From an uncultured Eubacteriales bacterium (GTDB lineage: Bacteria; Bacillota; Clostridia; Oscillospirales; Acutalibacteraceae): a stretch of DNA of 64,000 nucleotides. The stretch is taken from the NCBI GenBank assembly GCA_934630515.1, contig CAKTVV010000004.1:1-64000 (forward strand), read 5' to 3'. Position 1 is the stretch's first letter. Each line of letters begins with the position of its first letter. The translations under genes were made by a program, and so were the position numbers. The notes under the pieces were generated by a model. That model saw only the letters and a list, made by a program, of their open reading frames with translations. It did not search any database and had not been told where the DNA came from. Shown here in pieces: positions 52,133 to 61,658 of this stretch.

Positions 52133-53000
52133 GGGCTTTGTCCTCTCCGGCGATGACCCGCCGCATGGCAGCGGGCATCCCCTGTTCCAAAATGTTTCGC
52201 AGTATCCCGTCAAACCGACGGGGCTCCAGCAGCTCATAGGCGGCGATGCACTCCGCCAGACTGGCGTTCAGCGCTCCGACGGCGTATTCCCGGGCATCCC
52301 GTACGGCTTGTTCGTCACCTTTTTGTATATTCCTTGCGAAAATATACGGATTGTAGCGATCCTTCTTCAGATCCTCCGGCAGATCGTCGGCGGCGTCCAT
52401 CAGATACACCCAACGCCCCAGACAATAGCCGAAGCGCTCCAATATCCGCCGCTCCGTGTCGTCCCGGGCGGTATCCGCCGCCATCCACGCCAGCAGCCGG
52501 GCAAAGGGCTCGGCGGCGGCATCCACCGAGGCGGTACCAGCCGTCTCCACCGCCCGCTGCGCCTCCATCATGGCGGCGATGTGGGCTTCGGCGGCGGGCT
52601 GCCGCTTCGCCGCCCGGCGGCGATCCAGCGCCGCCAGCGGCAGCAGCAGGGTGGCACCCAGCCGTTTCCAAAAGCCCTCATCCCGGCGGGTATCCTGCAA
52701 TTTATAGTAGGTCAGCAGCACCGCCAGATCCGCCGCCCGGTCGATGGCGGCGGTGTTGCGGCACTTCAGGCACCGCTTGGCGGGGTTAAAGCTGCACCGC
52801 CCCGGGCAGAAGTCCGGCGGGGCATCCTCCAGCGCCATTTGCAGCAGCGCCAGAAAGGTGCTGTCGTAACTGAGGGTCATGCGGGCGTGCAGCCCATAGC
52901 GGCGTCCCAACCGACGGCACAGGGTACAGTAGATGCCCCGGTACTGTTCGTATGCGCCCATCTTGATCTCGGGCTTGTAGAGCCGCACATAGCCGAACAC
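52113..53000 (-). CDS. DUF5685-family protein
   Basis: A 295-aa protein of unknown function. It has the conserved opening FGYVRLYKPEIKMGAYEQYR, a Cys-rich segment (IYCTLCRRLGRRYG and CSFNPAKRCLKCRN, about 23-80), and an all-helical remainder with ERFGYCLGRWVYLMDAADDLPEDLKKDRYN (about 195-225, in pieces). The start is a GTG at 53000 preceded by GGGGGTG. It is coupled to the DnaJ-domain gene by a 20-base overlap, so the two products probably act together. The helical, Asp-rich region recalls isoprenoid-synthase-like folds, but this is only a visual impression. Confidence 0.8.
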   Translation of the reverse strand: MFGYVRLYKPEIKMGAYEQYRGIYCTLCRRLGRRYGLHARMTLSYDSTFLALLQMALEDAPPDFCPGRCSFNPAKRCLKCRNTAAIDRAADLAVLLTYYKLQDTRRDEGFWKRLGATLLLPLAALDRRRAAKRQPAAEAHIAAMMEAQRAVETAGTASVDAAAEPFARLLAWMAADTARDDTERRILERFGYCLGRWVYLMDAADDLPEDLKKDRYNPYIFARNIQKGDEQAVRDAREYAVGALNASLAECIAAYELLEPRRFDGILRNILEQGMPAAMRRVIAGEDKAHEQGPL

Positions 53001-53114
53001 CTCGGCAACACCCCCGGTTGCTGTTGTTACTGGTTTTATGATACCGCAAAGCCCCCGGAATAGTATGACGGAATTGTAAATATTATTTGTCAGAACCGAA
53101 AACAGGCGCAGCGC

Positions 53115-53143
53115 TTGCCATCCGCCGAAAAATCGGGTACACT
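53115..53143 (+). promoter_or_regulatory. Promoter of small hypothetical gene
   Basis: TTGCCA at 53115-53120, 17-bp spacer, TACACT at 53138-53143, 34 bases before the GTG start. Confidence 0.55.
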
Positions 53144-53177
53144 GTCCGTATCGTATATTGGATCGGAGGCGACGGCA

Positions 53178-53582
53178 GTGAACCCATCGATGACCCGGGC
53201 GCAGATGGAGCAGCTTCTGCGCACACAGACCCGACCCGGCGAGACGCTGGAGGCGGCGGTGTACGGCGGGCTGCGGAAGCAGGGGGGCTTAAACGCTGCC
53301 TGTATCTTCGGCTATTGGGGACTGACCTCAGCGGCGCTGCTGTTTGCCGTCCCCTGCCTCCGGGATCCTCTGGAGCTCGTCCAATGCCGACGCTTCTCGC
53401 TGCCCATCCGGGCGCTGCGGGTACGGCGCACGCTGCTCAGCCGCCAGTATATCCTGCGGATACAGCTGACCGACGGGCAGCGGCTCACCCTGCGCATGGC
53501 GCCCCGTCTGCTGGGAGGATGGGACGATCAGCAGGAAGCCATCACCGCCTTTCTCGCCGGGCTGGAGCGCCATATCCGCTGA
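53178..53582 (+). CDS. Hypothetical protein, 134 aa
   Basis: Family not recognised. The GTG at 53178 has GGAGG eight bases upstream, which is why the longer frame from 53115 is not used. Residues about 38-52 are hydrophobic (ACIFGYWGLTSAALLFAV), then alternating segments (FSLPIRALRVRRTLLSRQYILRIQLTDGQRLTLRM) have the beta-strand pattern of a pleckstrin-like small domain. There is no metal or catalytic motif. It lies alone on the plus strand. Confidence 0.55.
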   Translation: MNPSMTRAQMEQLLRTQTRPGETLEAAVYGGLRKQGGLNAACIFGYWGLTSAALLFAVPCLRDPLELVQCRRFSLPIRALRVRRTLLSRQYILRIQLTDGQRLTLRMAPRLLGGWDDQQEAITAFLAGLERHIR

Positions 53583-53998
53583 CGGGGCAGAGAAAGCGCC
53601 GCACTGCCCCATGGGATACGGCTGCGATCACGACCGCCGGCTCAGTCGGCGGCTGGATCAAGCCCCATAAGGGCTTTTACCGGTCGGAGTCTAAACACGG
53701 AGGGAGCCTTTGATTGCGCCCCCTGCTTCGCCGTCCGAAAACGGACAGCTGCCATTTGGACCGAGCGCCCGCGCATTTTTCGGATGGGTATTCCCGCCCC
53801 GCTTTGCTCGCCGCTTGAAGCGAAGTCCTTTTTGCCGAGTCCCTCCACTGAAGTGACCCCAAAAAGTTAAACATTATACTACATAGTCTAACAAATGGAG
53901 TGCACTTCACACCGGCACAGCCGGTGGTTTTTTCTTAACAATGAAACTGCCGCCGAAGCTTGGCGTTTCAAGCTCCGGCGGCATACATTTTACGGGTC
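53583..53998. other. Intergenic region with IS-end relic
   Basis: No supported gene. The stretch 53642-53848 has chance frames on the minus strand only. The 61-bp IS-like segment lies at 53849-53909. Beyond it, 53940-53990 contains AAGCTTGGCG-like repeats just after the uvrA terminator region. Confidence 0.4.
53849..53909. repeat. 61-bp IS3-end relic or miniature element
   Basis: Starts TGAAGTGACCCC and ends GGAGTGCACTTCA, the two outer ends being inverted copies (TGAAGTG...CACTTCA). The inner parts contain GTTAAACATTATAC and GTCTAACAAATGGAG, which match the left-edge IS at 34-83 (GTTAGACATTATAT and GTCTAACAAATGGGG). There is no transposase between the ends. It looks like a solo pair of IS ends or a miniature derivative. 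Confidence 0.6.
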
Positions 53999-56845
53999 TT
54001 ACTGCTCTGCGGCGGGTGCCGGCAGCAGCTTTTTGAGATACTGTCCGGTATAGGAGCCGGGGCAGGCAGCGACCTCCTCCGGCGTGCCGGCGATCACCAG
54101 CTGCCCGCCGGCGTCGCCCCCCTCGGGACCCAGATCCACCACATAGTCCGCCACCTTGATGACATCCAGATTGTGCTCGATGACGATGACGGTATTGCCC
54201 CCGTCCACCAGCCGCTGCAGCACATCCACCAGCCGCTGCACGTCGGCGGTGTGCAGCCCGGTGGTGGGCTCATCCAGAATATACACCGTGCGGCCAGTGG
54301 CCTGCCGTGCCAGCTCGGTCGCCAGCTTCACCCGCTGCGCCTCACCGCCGGACAGGGTGGTGGCGGGCTGCCCCACCTGAATATATCCCAGCCCCACATC
54401 CAGCAGCGTACGCAGCTTGCGGGCGATCTTCGGGATGGCGGAGAAAAAGCCTGCCGCCTCCTCCACGGTCATTTCCAGCACATCGGCGATGGATCTGCCC
54501 TTATATTTGACCTCCAGCGTCTCCCGGTTATACCGCTTGCCGCCGCAGACCTCGCAGGGAACATACACATCCGGCAAAAAGTTCATCTCGATCTTGAGGA
54601 TGCCGTCCCCCTGACACGCCTCGCACCGGCCACCCTTTACATTAAAGGAGAAGCGTCCGGCGGCATAGCCCCGCACCTTGGCGTCGGCGGTGGCGGCATA
54701 CAGCTCCCGGATATCGTTAAACACCCCGGTGTAGGTCGCCGGGTTGGACCGGGGGCTGCGCCCGATGGGCGACTGGTCGATGGCGATGACCTTGTCCAGA
54801 TGCTCCAGCCCCTCCACGGCATCGTGCTTGCCGGGGCGGCACCGTGCCCGGTTCAGATCCCGGCTGAGCCGCCGCAGCAGAATGGAATTCACCAGCGAGG
54901 ACTTGCCGCTGCCGGATACGCCGGTGACGCAGTTGAACGCCCCCAGCTTGAAGGACACGTCGATGTGCTTCAAATTATGCTCCGCCGCCCCCCGGACGGT
55001 GAGCAGCCGTCCGTCGCCGGAACGGCGCTCCGGCGGCACCGGGATCTGACGCTTACCGCTGAGATACTGACCGGTCAGCGACTCCGGGCAATCGGTGATG
55101 CCCGCCGCCGGCCCGGAATAGAGAATCTGTCCCCCATGCACCCCGGCACCGGGTCCCACATCCACGATCCAATCCGCCGCCCGCATAGTGTCCTCGTCAT
55201 GCTCCACCACTATAAGGGTGTTGCCCAGATCCCGCAGGTGCTTGAGGGTCGCCAGCAGCTTATCGTTATCCCGCTGATGCAGACCGATGCTGGGCTCATC
55301 CAGCACATACAGCACCCCCATCAGATAGGAGCCGATCTGGGTCGCCAGCCGGATGCGCTGGCTCTCGCCGCCGGACAGGGTGGCAGCGCCCCGCCCCAGG
55401 GTCAGATAGGACAGCCCCACGCTGTTGAGGAAGCCCAGCCGCTCCCGGATCTCCTTGAGGATCCGGTCACCGATGGTATGCTCCCGGGGGGTCAGGGTCA
55501 GCCCCTCCACCCAGCAGAGCAGCTCCGCCACCGTATCGTCGCACGCCTCCATGATGTTGCGCCCGCCCACGGTGACGGCAAGGCTCTCCGGCTTCAGCCG
55601 CCGCCCGTGGCATTCCGGGCACTCCACCTGACTCATATACCCCTCCAGCTCCTCCCGCATTCCCTCGCTGGTGGTTTCATTGTAGCGGCGCTGGAGATTG
55701 TTGAGGATGCCCTCAAAGGCGGTATAATGAGTGCCGGAGCCGTATTCACGGGTGTATTGCATCTGGATTTTCTCGCCCTTGGTGCCGTAGAGCAGCACAT
55801 CCTTGACCGCCGCCGGCAGCTCCTGATAAGGCGTATCCAGCGAAAAGCCGTAGTGCGCCGCCAGCCCGTCGTAGTACATCTGGGCGATGGTGCCCCCGGT
55901 CTTATAGTTCCAGCCGCTGGCCTGAATGGCTCCCTGCCGAATAGACAGCTCCGGCTGGGGCACGATCAGCTCCGGATCCATCGACATATAGATGCCCAGC
56001 CCCGTACACTTGGGGCAGGCGCCGAAGGGGTTATTAAAGGAAAACATCCGGGGGGACAGCTCCTCCACACTGATCCCATGCTCCGGGCAGGCGTAGTTGC
56101 GGGAAAAGGTCAGCTCCTCCCCACCGATCACGTCCACCGTCAGCAGCCCGCCGGACTGCTCCGTAGCGGTCTCCACGCTGTCGCTGAGCCGCCGCAGCAT
56201 ATCCGGGCGCACCACCAGCCGATCCACCACGATCTCGATGGTGTGCTTTTTGTTTTTATCCAGCGTCACCGGCTCCAGCAGGTCGTGCATCTCCCCGTCG
56301 ATCCTCGCCCGGGCATAGCCGGCGGTGCGGGCATTTTCCAGCTCCTTGACGTATTGTCCCTTGCGCCCCCGGACGATGGGCGCCAGCAGCTGGAGCTTCG
56401 TCCCCTCCGGCAGCGCCATAATGCGATCCACGATCTCATCCACCGTCTGCTGTCGGATCTCCCGCCCGCACACCGGGCAATGGGGAATACCGATGCGGGC
56501 ATACAGCAGCCGCAGATAGTCGAAGATCTCCGTCACTGTCCCCACGGTGGAGCGGGGGTTCTTGGAGGTGGTCTTTTGGTCGATGGAGATGGCAGGCGAC
56601 AGCCCCTCGATATAGTCCACATCCGGCTTCTCCATCTGCCCCAGGAACATCCGGGCGTAGGAGGACAGGCTCTCCACATATCGCCGCTGCCCCTCGGCAT
56701 AGATGGTATCGAACGCCAGCGAGGATTTTCCGCTGCCGGACAACCCGGTGAACACCACCAGACTGTCCCGGGGCAGCTCCACGTCCACGTTCTTCAGATT
56801 GTGCGCCCGGGCGCCCTTGACCACTATTTTTTTCAGCTCTGCCAT
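53999..56845 (-). CDS. uvrA: Excinuclease ABC subunit A
   Basis: UvrA recognises bulky DNA lesions and loads UvrB in nucleotide excision repair. The 948-aa length and features are standard: Walker [10 protein letters not shown] near 31-39 and GVSGSGKSS near 640; signature motifs [16 protein letters not shown] and [16 protein letters not shown]; and zinc-finger cysteines CPVCGRE plus the conserved [19 protein letters not shown] region and [14 protein letters not shown] 56845 has AAGGAGAG upstream; the longer frame to 56932 is not needed. A LexA box and consensus promoter precede it. Confidence 0.97.
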   Translation of the reverse strand: MAELKKIVVKGARAHNLKNVDVELPRDSLVVFTGLSGSGKSSLAFDTIYAEGQRRYVESLSSYARMFLGQMEKPDVDYIEGLSPAISIDQKTTSKNPRSTVGTVTEIFDYLRLLYARIGIPHCPVCGREIRQQTVDEIVDRIMALPEGTKLQLLAPIVRGRKGQYVKELENARTAGYARARIDGEMHDLLEPVTLDKNKKHTIEIVVDRLVVRPDMLRRLSDSVETATEQSGGLLTVDVIGGEELTFSRNYACPEHGISVEELSPRMFSFNNPFGACPKCTGLGIYMSMDPELIVPQPELSIRQGAIQASGWNYKTGGTIAQMYYDGLAAHYGFSLDTPYQELPAAVKDVLLYGTKGEKIQMQYTREYGSGTHYTAFEGILNNLQRRYNETTSEGMREELEGYMSQVECPECHGRRLKPESLAVTVGGRNIMEACDDTVAELLCWVEGLTLTPREHTIGDRILKEIRERLGFLNSVGLSYLTLGRGAATLSGGESQRIRLATQIGSYLMGVLYVLDEPSIGLHQRDNDKLLATLKHLRDLGNTLIVVEHDEDTMRAADWIVDVGPGAGVHGGQILYSGPAAGITDCPESLTGQYLSGKRQIPVPPERRSGDGRLLTVRGAAEHNLKHIDVSFKLGAFNCVTGVSGSGKSSLVNSILLRRLSRDLNRARCRPGKHDAVEGLEHLDKVIAIDQSPIGRSPRSNPATYTGVFNDIRELYAATADAKVRGYAAGRFSFNVKGGRCEACQGDGILKIEMNFLPDVYVPCEVCGGKRYNRETLEVKYKGRSIADVLEMTVEEAAGFFSAIPKIARKLRTLLDVGLGYIQVGQPATTLSGGEAQRVKLATELARQATGRTVYILDEPTTGLHTADVQRLVDVLQRLVDGGNTVIVIEHNLDVIKVADYVVDLGPEGGDAGGQLVIAGTPEEVAACPGSYTGQYLKKLLPAPAAEQ

Positions 56846-56918
56846 ATCGCTCTCTCCTTGCCGATCCTTCCCGGATAGTATATCCCAAATTGCGCCGCCG
56901 TTTCCCGACATACGCAAA

Positions 56919-56930
56919 GAACATTTGTTC
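56919..56930 (-). promoter_or_regulatory. LexA (SOS) box of uvrA
   Basis: GAACATTTGTTC fits the Gram-positive LexA consensus GAACNNNNGTTC perfectly. It lies just after the expected transcription start (near 56934), where a repressor would block the promoter at 56941-56969. Confidence 0.85.
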
Positions 56931-56940
56931 AAGCTATGCC

Positions 56941-56969
56941 ATTATACAGAATCCGACGGGATTTGTCAA
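56941..56969 (-). promoter_or_regulatory. Consensus promoter of uvrA
   Basis: TTGACA (56969-56964), 17-bp spacer, TATAAT (56946-56941) on the minus strand: a perfect sigma-A match. Confidence 0.9.
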
Positions 56970-57036
56970 GAAAGGAACACAGAAATATTTGCGTACACCA
57001 GGAAGCATCCGCCACCGAAAAATTTTCTCTCCGGGG

Positions 57037-57064
57037 TTGACAAATGAAAAAAAGCGGCTATAAT
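57037..57064 (+). promoter_or_regulatory. Promoter of ilvE-panE
   Basis: TTGACA at 57037-57042, 16-bp spacer, TATAAT at 57059-57064. Transcription should start near 57071, ahead of the leader hairpin. Confidence 0.8.
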
Positions 57065-57080
57065 AGCCTAATGTGAAGGC

Positions 57081-57118
57081 AACGGTGTCTTTGGGTCCCA
57101 GGACTCAAAGACGCCGTT
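57081..57118 (+). terminator. Leader hairpin (attenuator-like) in the ilvE 5' region
   Basis: AACGGTGTCTTTG pairs with CAAAGACGCCGTT (one G-U pair), extended inward by GGTCC/GGACT, giving about 17 pairs. It is followed by TTCTGTTTT. It starts about ten bases after the predicted transcription start and ends 38 bases before the ilvE ATG. A terminator in this place implies regulated read-through or a structured leader. Confidence 0.55.
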
Positions 57119-57156
57119 TTCTGTTTTACGAAACGCAGCGAAAGGAAGTCATCCAT

Positions 57157-58167
57157 ATGAAAGAGAAAACGGTCAGCGGATTTGCCTACCACAAGCTGGG
57201 GAAGCGGTATGTAGCGGAATATCGGGACGGGGCATGGCAGCCCGGCCGCCTGACCCGCAAGGCCACCGTCACCCTCAACGAATCCGCCTGTGTGCTGCAA
57301 TACGCCCAGACCTGCTTTGAGGGCTTAAAGGCCTATCGCACCCCCGACGGCGAGATCGTGTGCTTCCGCCCCGACCTCAACGCCGCCCGGCTGCACGATT
57401 CCTGCCTGCGGATGATGATCCCGCCGCTGCCGGCAGGGATGTTTGAGGAAGCGGTGCGGCAGGTGGTGCAAGCCAACGAAAAATGGGTCCCCTCCGCCGC
57501 AAGCGGCGGGTCGCTGTATCTGCGGCCCTTCATCTTCGGCTCCAACGCCGTCATCGGCGTCAAGCCCGCTACGGAATTTGAATTCCGGCTATTCGCCACC
57601 CCGGTGGGCGCCTATTTCAAGGGTGGCGCCCGTCCGCTGAAGCTGCGCATCTGCGACTATGACCGGGCAGCTCCCCACGGCACCGGCCATATCAAGGCAG
57701 GGCTGAACTACGCCATGAGTCTGTACGCCATCGCCGACGCCCATGAGCAGGGCTATGACGAAAACCTGTATCTGGACAGCGCCACCCGCACCTATGTGGA
57801 GGAGACCGGCGGCGCCAACGTCATTTTCATCACGAAGGAAGGCGGTCTGGTGACCCCCAAATCCTCCACCATTCTTCCCTCCATTACCCGCCGGTCGCTG
57901 CTGTATGTGGCGGAGCACTATCTGGGCATTCCCGCCGAGGAGCGCCCGGTGCGGGCGGATGAGCTGGGCGATTTCGCCGAGTGCGGTCTGTGCGGCACGG
58001 CGGCGGTGATCTCCCCGGTCGGGACCATCGTGGATCATGACAAGGAATACCATTTCGGTGCCGCCGACCCGGCACAGTCGGTGATCAACAAGCTATACGA
58101 AACGCTGCTTGCCATCCAGCACGGTGAAAAGCCGGCGCCGGAGGGCTGGCTCCTGCATGTGCGGTGA
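57157..58167 (+). CDS. ilvE: Branched-chain amino acid aminotransferase
   Basis: A fold-type IV PLP enzyme (336 aa) that makes or degrades Leu, Ile and Val. Features include YAQTCFEGLKAYR (about 49-61), the PLP Lys in HIKAGLNYAMSLYA (about 177-190), YVEETGGANVIFI (about 214-226) and PSITRRSLL. AAAGGAAG precedes ATG 57157. The open frame continues upstream to the promoter region, but the homology begins here. It is followed after ten bases by panE, which uses the ketoacid branch shared with valine. Confidence 0.95.
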   Translation: MKEKTVSGFAYHKLGKRYVAEYRDGAWQPGRLTRKATVTLNESACVLQYAQTCFEGLKAYRTPDGEIVCFRPDLNAARLHDSCLRMMIPPLPAGMFEEAVRQVVQANEKWVPSAASGGSLYLRPFIFGSNAVIGVKPATEFEFRLFATPVGAYFKGGARPLKLRICDYDRAAPHGTGHIKAGLNYAMSLYAIADAHEQGYDENLYLDSATRTYVEETGGANVIFITKEGGLVTPKSSTILPSITRRSLLYVAEHYLGIPAEERPVRADELGDFAECGLCGTAAVISPVGTIVDHDKEYHFGAADPAQSVINKLYETLLAIQHGEKPAPEGWLLHVR

Positions 58168-58177
58168 GGTGAGAGCG

Positions 58178-59098
58178 ATGGATATCGGCATTATCGGCGC
58201 CGGCGCCATGGGATGCCTGTACGCCTGTCTGCTCAGCGGACAGCACCGGGTGACTCTGTATGATGTCAGCCCGGCGGTGGTGGACACCATCAACCGGCAG
58301 GGCATCACCCTATGCGAGCCGGACGGCACGCAGACCGTCTATTCCGTTCCGGCGCAATTCAGCGGACAGGGAACGACCGCACCGGAGCTGCTCATCCTGT
58401 TCGTAAAGGATCTGTACAGCGCCGCCGCACTGGAGACAAACCGAGCGCTCATCGGCGCCCACACCCGGGTGCTGTCTCTGCAGAACGGCATGGGCAACGA
58501 GGAGATCCTGCGGCAGTTCGTTCCCGGCGAGCGGGTGCTGCTGGGCACCACCAAGCATAACTGCGTGACAAAGGCCCCGGGGGTCATCTATCATTCCGGG
58601 GCGGGCATCACCCATATCGGCGCTCCGGAGGGCGGAGAGACCGCCGCCGCACCGGTGGTGGCGGCGTTCGCCGCCAGCGGAATCGAGACCGCCTATTGCC
58701 CCGGGGTACGGCATCTGCTGTGGGAAAAGCTGTTTGTCAACATGACCATCAACCCGGTGACGGCGCTGCTGGACTGCCCCATCGGCGTGATCGGCGAGGA
58801 TCCGGACGCCCGGGCGCTGGCTGCCGCACTCATCGACGAGGCGGTGGCGGTCGCCGCTGCCGACGGAGAGACGTTTGACGCCGCCGCCATCAAAGAAAGC
58901 CTGTGGCACACCGCCCGGGCGCTATCCACCGGGCGGGCGTCCATGTGTCAGGATCTGGAGCACGGACGGCGCACCGAGATCGATTTCATCAACGGCGCCG
59001 TGGTGCGTCTGGGCGAGCAATACGGGATCGCCGCCCCCACTCATCGGGCGCTGGTGCGGCTCATTCATATCAAGGAAGCTGCTCAGAAACAAGCGTGA
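58178..59098 (+). CDS. panE: 2-dehydropantoate 2-reductase (PanE/ApbA family)
   Basis: NADPH-dependent reductase of ketopantoate for pantothenate and CoA synthesis. The 306-aa protein has the Rossmann loop IIGAGAMGCLYACLLSG (about 4-20), NGMGNEEIL (about 108-116), and LLWEKLFVNMTINPVTALL with the catalytic Lys (about 184-202). The C-terminal helical domain includes the substrate-binding EIDFINGAVV. It forms a two-gene operon with ilvE, whose substrate 2-ketoisovalerate is the precursor of ketopantoate. Some relatives act on other 2-ketoacids. Confidence 0.88.
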   Translation: MDIGIIGAGAMGCLYACLLSGQHRVTLYDVSPAVVDTINRQGITLCEPDGTQTVYSVPAQFSGQGTTAPELLILFVKDLYSAAALETNRALIGAHTRVLSLQNGMGNEEILRQFVPGERVLLGTTKHNCVTKAPGVIYHSGAGITHIGAPEGGETAAAPVVAAFAASGIETAYCPGVRHLLWEKLFVNMTINPVTALLDCPIGVIGEDPDARALAAALIDEAVAVAAADGETFDAAAIKESLWHTARALSTGRASMCQDLEHGRRTEIDFINGAVVRLGEQYGIAAPTHRALVRLIHIKEAAQKQA

Positions 59099-59116
59099 CG
59101 GCAAGATAAAACCACT

Positions 59117-59146
59117 AAGGGACAGACCCGCCGGGGTCTGTCCCTT
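59117..59146 (+). terminator. Terminator of ilvE-panE
   Basis: AAGGGACAGACCC pairs perfectly with GGGTCTGTCCCTT around a four-base loop, 18 bases after the panE stop. Only a short T-run follows. Confidence 0.75.
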
Positions 59147-59617
59147 ATGCTTTCCGCTGCGGGCGCCTACCACCGGTATGCGGCAGGCAAAGCGCCGGAG
59201 CGTCGCCGGACTGTTGTCTCTGCAGCCGGCTCCCGGCGCACCGTCCGCTGCGGGCGATCCGGAATTGTCTGTCCCCGGCGGCTCGCCGCTGCCCCCGGCA
59301 GCCCCTTTCTCCTCCGTCATCCGAAAGCGCCGCCCGGGGCTGCCGGAGCCGGTCGTTTCGCCGGATCTCCGGCGGAGGAGCAAGGATATTCCTCTCCGGC
59401 GCCGCCCAGCCGATCGACCGCCCCACCTCAACGCCGCTGCCGCCATCCGCCGCCTGTGCTGCATACAAGGTGCCGGCTTTTCTTAACGCAGGCGAAAAAA
59501 AGCAGAAGCACTTTCCGCTCCGGTATACGTCTCCAAATTGAACAGCACCATAAACAAAAGCGTTCTGCCTATCCGGTTTTGCTGAATACCACCTGTACAC
59601 CCCCATAAAAAGCCGAT
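59147..59617. other. Intergenic region without a supported gene
   Basis: About 470 bases between the panE and fucI terminators. Frames on both strands are GC-rich chance frames: no start with a good binding site and no recognisable domain. Confidence 0.45.
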
Positions 59618-59641
59618 GCCGCACCCGAAAACGGGTACGGC
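59618..59641 (-). terminator. Terminator after fucI
   Basis: GCCGTACCCG pairs with CGGGTGCGGC (one mismatch) on the minus strand, followed by ATCGGCTTTTT. It lies 35 bases past the fucI stop. Confidence 0.7.
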
Positions 59642-59676
59642 TCGACTCCCTCCCTATATGACAACCGCAGACAGGA

Positions 59677-61518
59677 TCATCCACGGATGTTTTTGTACAG
59701 CGGCCCATAGGCGGCACAGGCACGGTAGTCCTGTCCCTCTTTGTCCATTCCGAAAGCGTTCCACGCCGCCGGACGGAAGATGTCGCCGGCGGGCACATTG
59801 TGCATACTCACCGGGATGCGCAGCATGGAGCAGAGGGTCAGCAGGTCGGCGCCGATGTGGCCGTAGCTGATGGCGCCGTGGTTGGCACCCCAGTTGTTCA
59901 TCACGTCATAGGCGCTCTTGAAGGGGCTGCCCTCCTTGCCGTCGCAGCGGGGGGTGAACCAGGTGCAGGGCCACGTCGGGTTGGTCCGCTCCATCAGCGT
60001 GTCGGTCACCTCGTCGGGCAGGTGCACCGTCCAGCCCTCGGCGATCTGCAGCACCGGGCCCAGCCCTTTCACCAGATTCAGCCGGATCATGGTGGCGGGC
60101 ATCTCGGCACGGGTCACGAAGTGGCTGGAGAACCCGCCGCCCCGGAAATTATCAAAGCCCGCCTCGCACCACACGGTGGCGTCGGTCATCTTTTGGATAT
60201 CCTCGTCGGTCACATCCCACCACTGCTTCATAGTGGGGTTGCCCTGCTCGTCGGTGCATTCGCCGCAGGCGTCCAGACAGGCGGCGCCGGAATTCAGCAG
60301 GTGGATGATGCCGCCGTTCTCCTTGGCTTTGCCCTTGAGGTGATAGCCGGTCACCCGCTTGGTCGCCTCCGGACTCCAGAAGGTGCGCACATCGGCGAAG
60401 ATCTGCGCCCGGTTGGTGAGCAGCCGCATAAACAGCATTCCCAGTCCGTTGAGCACATCATTCTCGGTGGCGAAGGTCATAGGCTCCTTCTTGCCGGTGA
60501 AGTCAAAGCTGGAGTTGAGGATCGCCTCGGGATAGTCGCAGTTGGGCCAGTGATCCGTCCACTGGCGCTGTCCCTGGAAGCCGGCAGCCAGCGCATTGTG
60601 TCCCACGCTCTCCTCAATGAACCCGGCGGGCAGGTTGTCGTTGCCCCGCATCAGGTCCTTGATGATGCAGTACATCTTGATGGTGAATTCCCACTGCTTT
60701 TCCTTTTCCTCGGGGGTAAAGCGGATGCGCCGCTGCTCGCCCAAAAACTCCACGCTCTCGGGGTTGTCGTCCCGGCCCTCCTTGCAGTGGGCTTTCGTCC
60801 ATGCCAGCGCCTGCTCATACGCCTCGTGGTCGTAGATGCCCTCCTCCATACGGCGCAGGATCTCTACCTCGTCCACGCTCTCGACCCGCATGCCCAAATA
60901 TTCCTCCATGAACTGCTGGTCGATGATGGAGCCGCCGATGCCCATGCACATGGAGCCGATCTGCAGATAGCTCTTGCCCCGCATGGTGGCGACGGCGATG
61001 GCTGCCCGCCCGAAGCGCAGCAGCTTCTCCCGCACATCCTCCGGGATGTCGGTCACCTCGTTCACGTCCTGCACCTCATGCCCATAGATGCCGAAGGCAG
61101 GCAGCCCTTTCTGGGCGTGGGTCGCCAAGACGCTCGCCAGATACACCGCGCCGGGGCGCTCGGTGCCGTTAAAGCCCCACACGCCCTTGATGGTCATGGG
61201 GTCCATATCCATGGTCTCGGCGCCATAGCACCAGCAGGGGGTCACCGACAGGGTGATCGCCACGTTTTCCTTCTTGAACTTTTCGGCGCACGCCGTCGTC
61301 TCCGGCACCCGTCCGATGGTGGTATCCGCCATCACGACCTTTACCGGTGTGCCGTCAAAGTAGTAGAGATTTTCCTCAAATAATTTCTTCGCTGCCTCCG
61401 CCATCGCCATGACCTGAGGCTCCAGACTCTCCCGCAGCTGCATGGGCCCACGCCGTCCGTCCACGATGGGGCGAATGCCAATCGCCGGGTAGTCGCCGAT
61501 GAGTTTTTTGTTTGCCAT
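59677..61518 (-). CDS. fucI: L-fucose isomerase
   Basis: It interconverts L-fucose and L-fuculose, and often D-arabinose, using Mn2+. The 613-aa length matches FucI. Landmarks are [20 protein letters not shown] (about 14-33), the metal-site region [18 protein letters not shown] (about 340-357, metal ligands Glu and Asp), and the C-terminal [24 protein letters not shown] precedes the ATG. It is divergent from an AraC-type regulator, with overlapping promoters. Fuculokinase and aldolase genes are not in the window. Confidence 0.95.
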   Translation of the reverse strand: MANKKLIGDYPAIGIRPIVDGRRGPMQLRESLEPQVMAMAEAAKKLFEENLYYFDGTPVKVVMADTTIGRVPETTACAEKFKKENVAITLSVTPCWCYGAETMDMDPMTIKGVWGFNGTERPGAVYLASVLATHAQKGLPAFGIYGHEVQDVNEVTDIPEDVREKLLRFGRAAIAVATMRGKSYLQIGSMCMGIGGSIIDQQFMEEYLGMRVESVDEVEILRRMEEGIYDHEAYEQALAWTKAHCKEGRDDNPESVEFLGEQRRIRFTPEEKEKQWEFTIKMYCIIKDLMRGNDNLPAGFIEESVGHNALAAGFQGQRQWTDHWPNCDYPEAILNSSFDFTGKKEPMTFATENDVLNGLGMLFMRLLTNRAQIFADVRTFWSPEATKRVTGYHLKGKAKENGGIIHLLNSGAACLDACGECTDEQGNPTMKQWWDVTDEDIQKMTDATVWCEAGFDNFRGGGFSSHFVTRAEMPATMIRLNLVKGLGPVLQIAEGWTVHLPDEVTDTLMERTNPTWPCTWFTPRCDGKEGSPFKSAYDVMNNWGANHGAISYGHIGADLLTLCSMLRIPVSMHNVPAGDIFRPAAWNAFGMDKEGQDYRACAAYGPLYKNIRG

Positions 61519-61566
61519 ACTGTATGCATCCTTTCACTGTAACAGAAAATTTCTGCCTGTATTTTC

Positions 61567-61605
61567 ATTATAGACTTGCATTTTAGAACAGGCAAGTGCT
61601 ATAAT
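61567..61605. promoter_or_regulatory. Overlapping divergent promoters of fucI and araC-type gene
   Basis: Minus strand, for fucI: TTGCCT (61595-61590), 17-bp spacer, TATAAT (61572-61567). Plus strand, for the regulator: TTGCAT (61576-61581), 18-bp spacer, TATAAT (61600-61605). The perfect inverted repeat ACTTGC (61574-61579) / GCAAGT (61592-61597) lies between the two -10 boxes. A regulator bound there would affect both genes. Confidence 0.7.
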
Positions 61606-61658
61606 GGATAAAAATTAGGATGATTTTCACTTTTTCACAGAAAGGCAGCGTATCCGAC

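Noticed and set aside
53642..53910. Short minus-strand frames beside the IS relic
   Set aside because: They start inside or next to the IS-like repeat and have no recognisable domain; probably chance.
53960..56878. 972-codon plus-strand open frame opposite uvrA
   Set aside because: Mirror of the GC-rich uvrA gene; rich in His, Gln, Arg and Pro with no domain or ribosome binding site.
57071..57157. T-box or leader-peptide control of ilvE
   Set aside because: The leader is too short for a T-box and holds no Ile/Leu/Val-rich short frame.
59145..59798. Minus-strand 217-codon frame next to fucI
   Set aside because: Crosses the fucI terminator and start region, with no motif or binding site.
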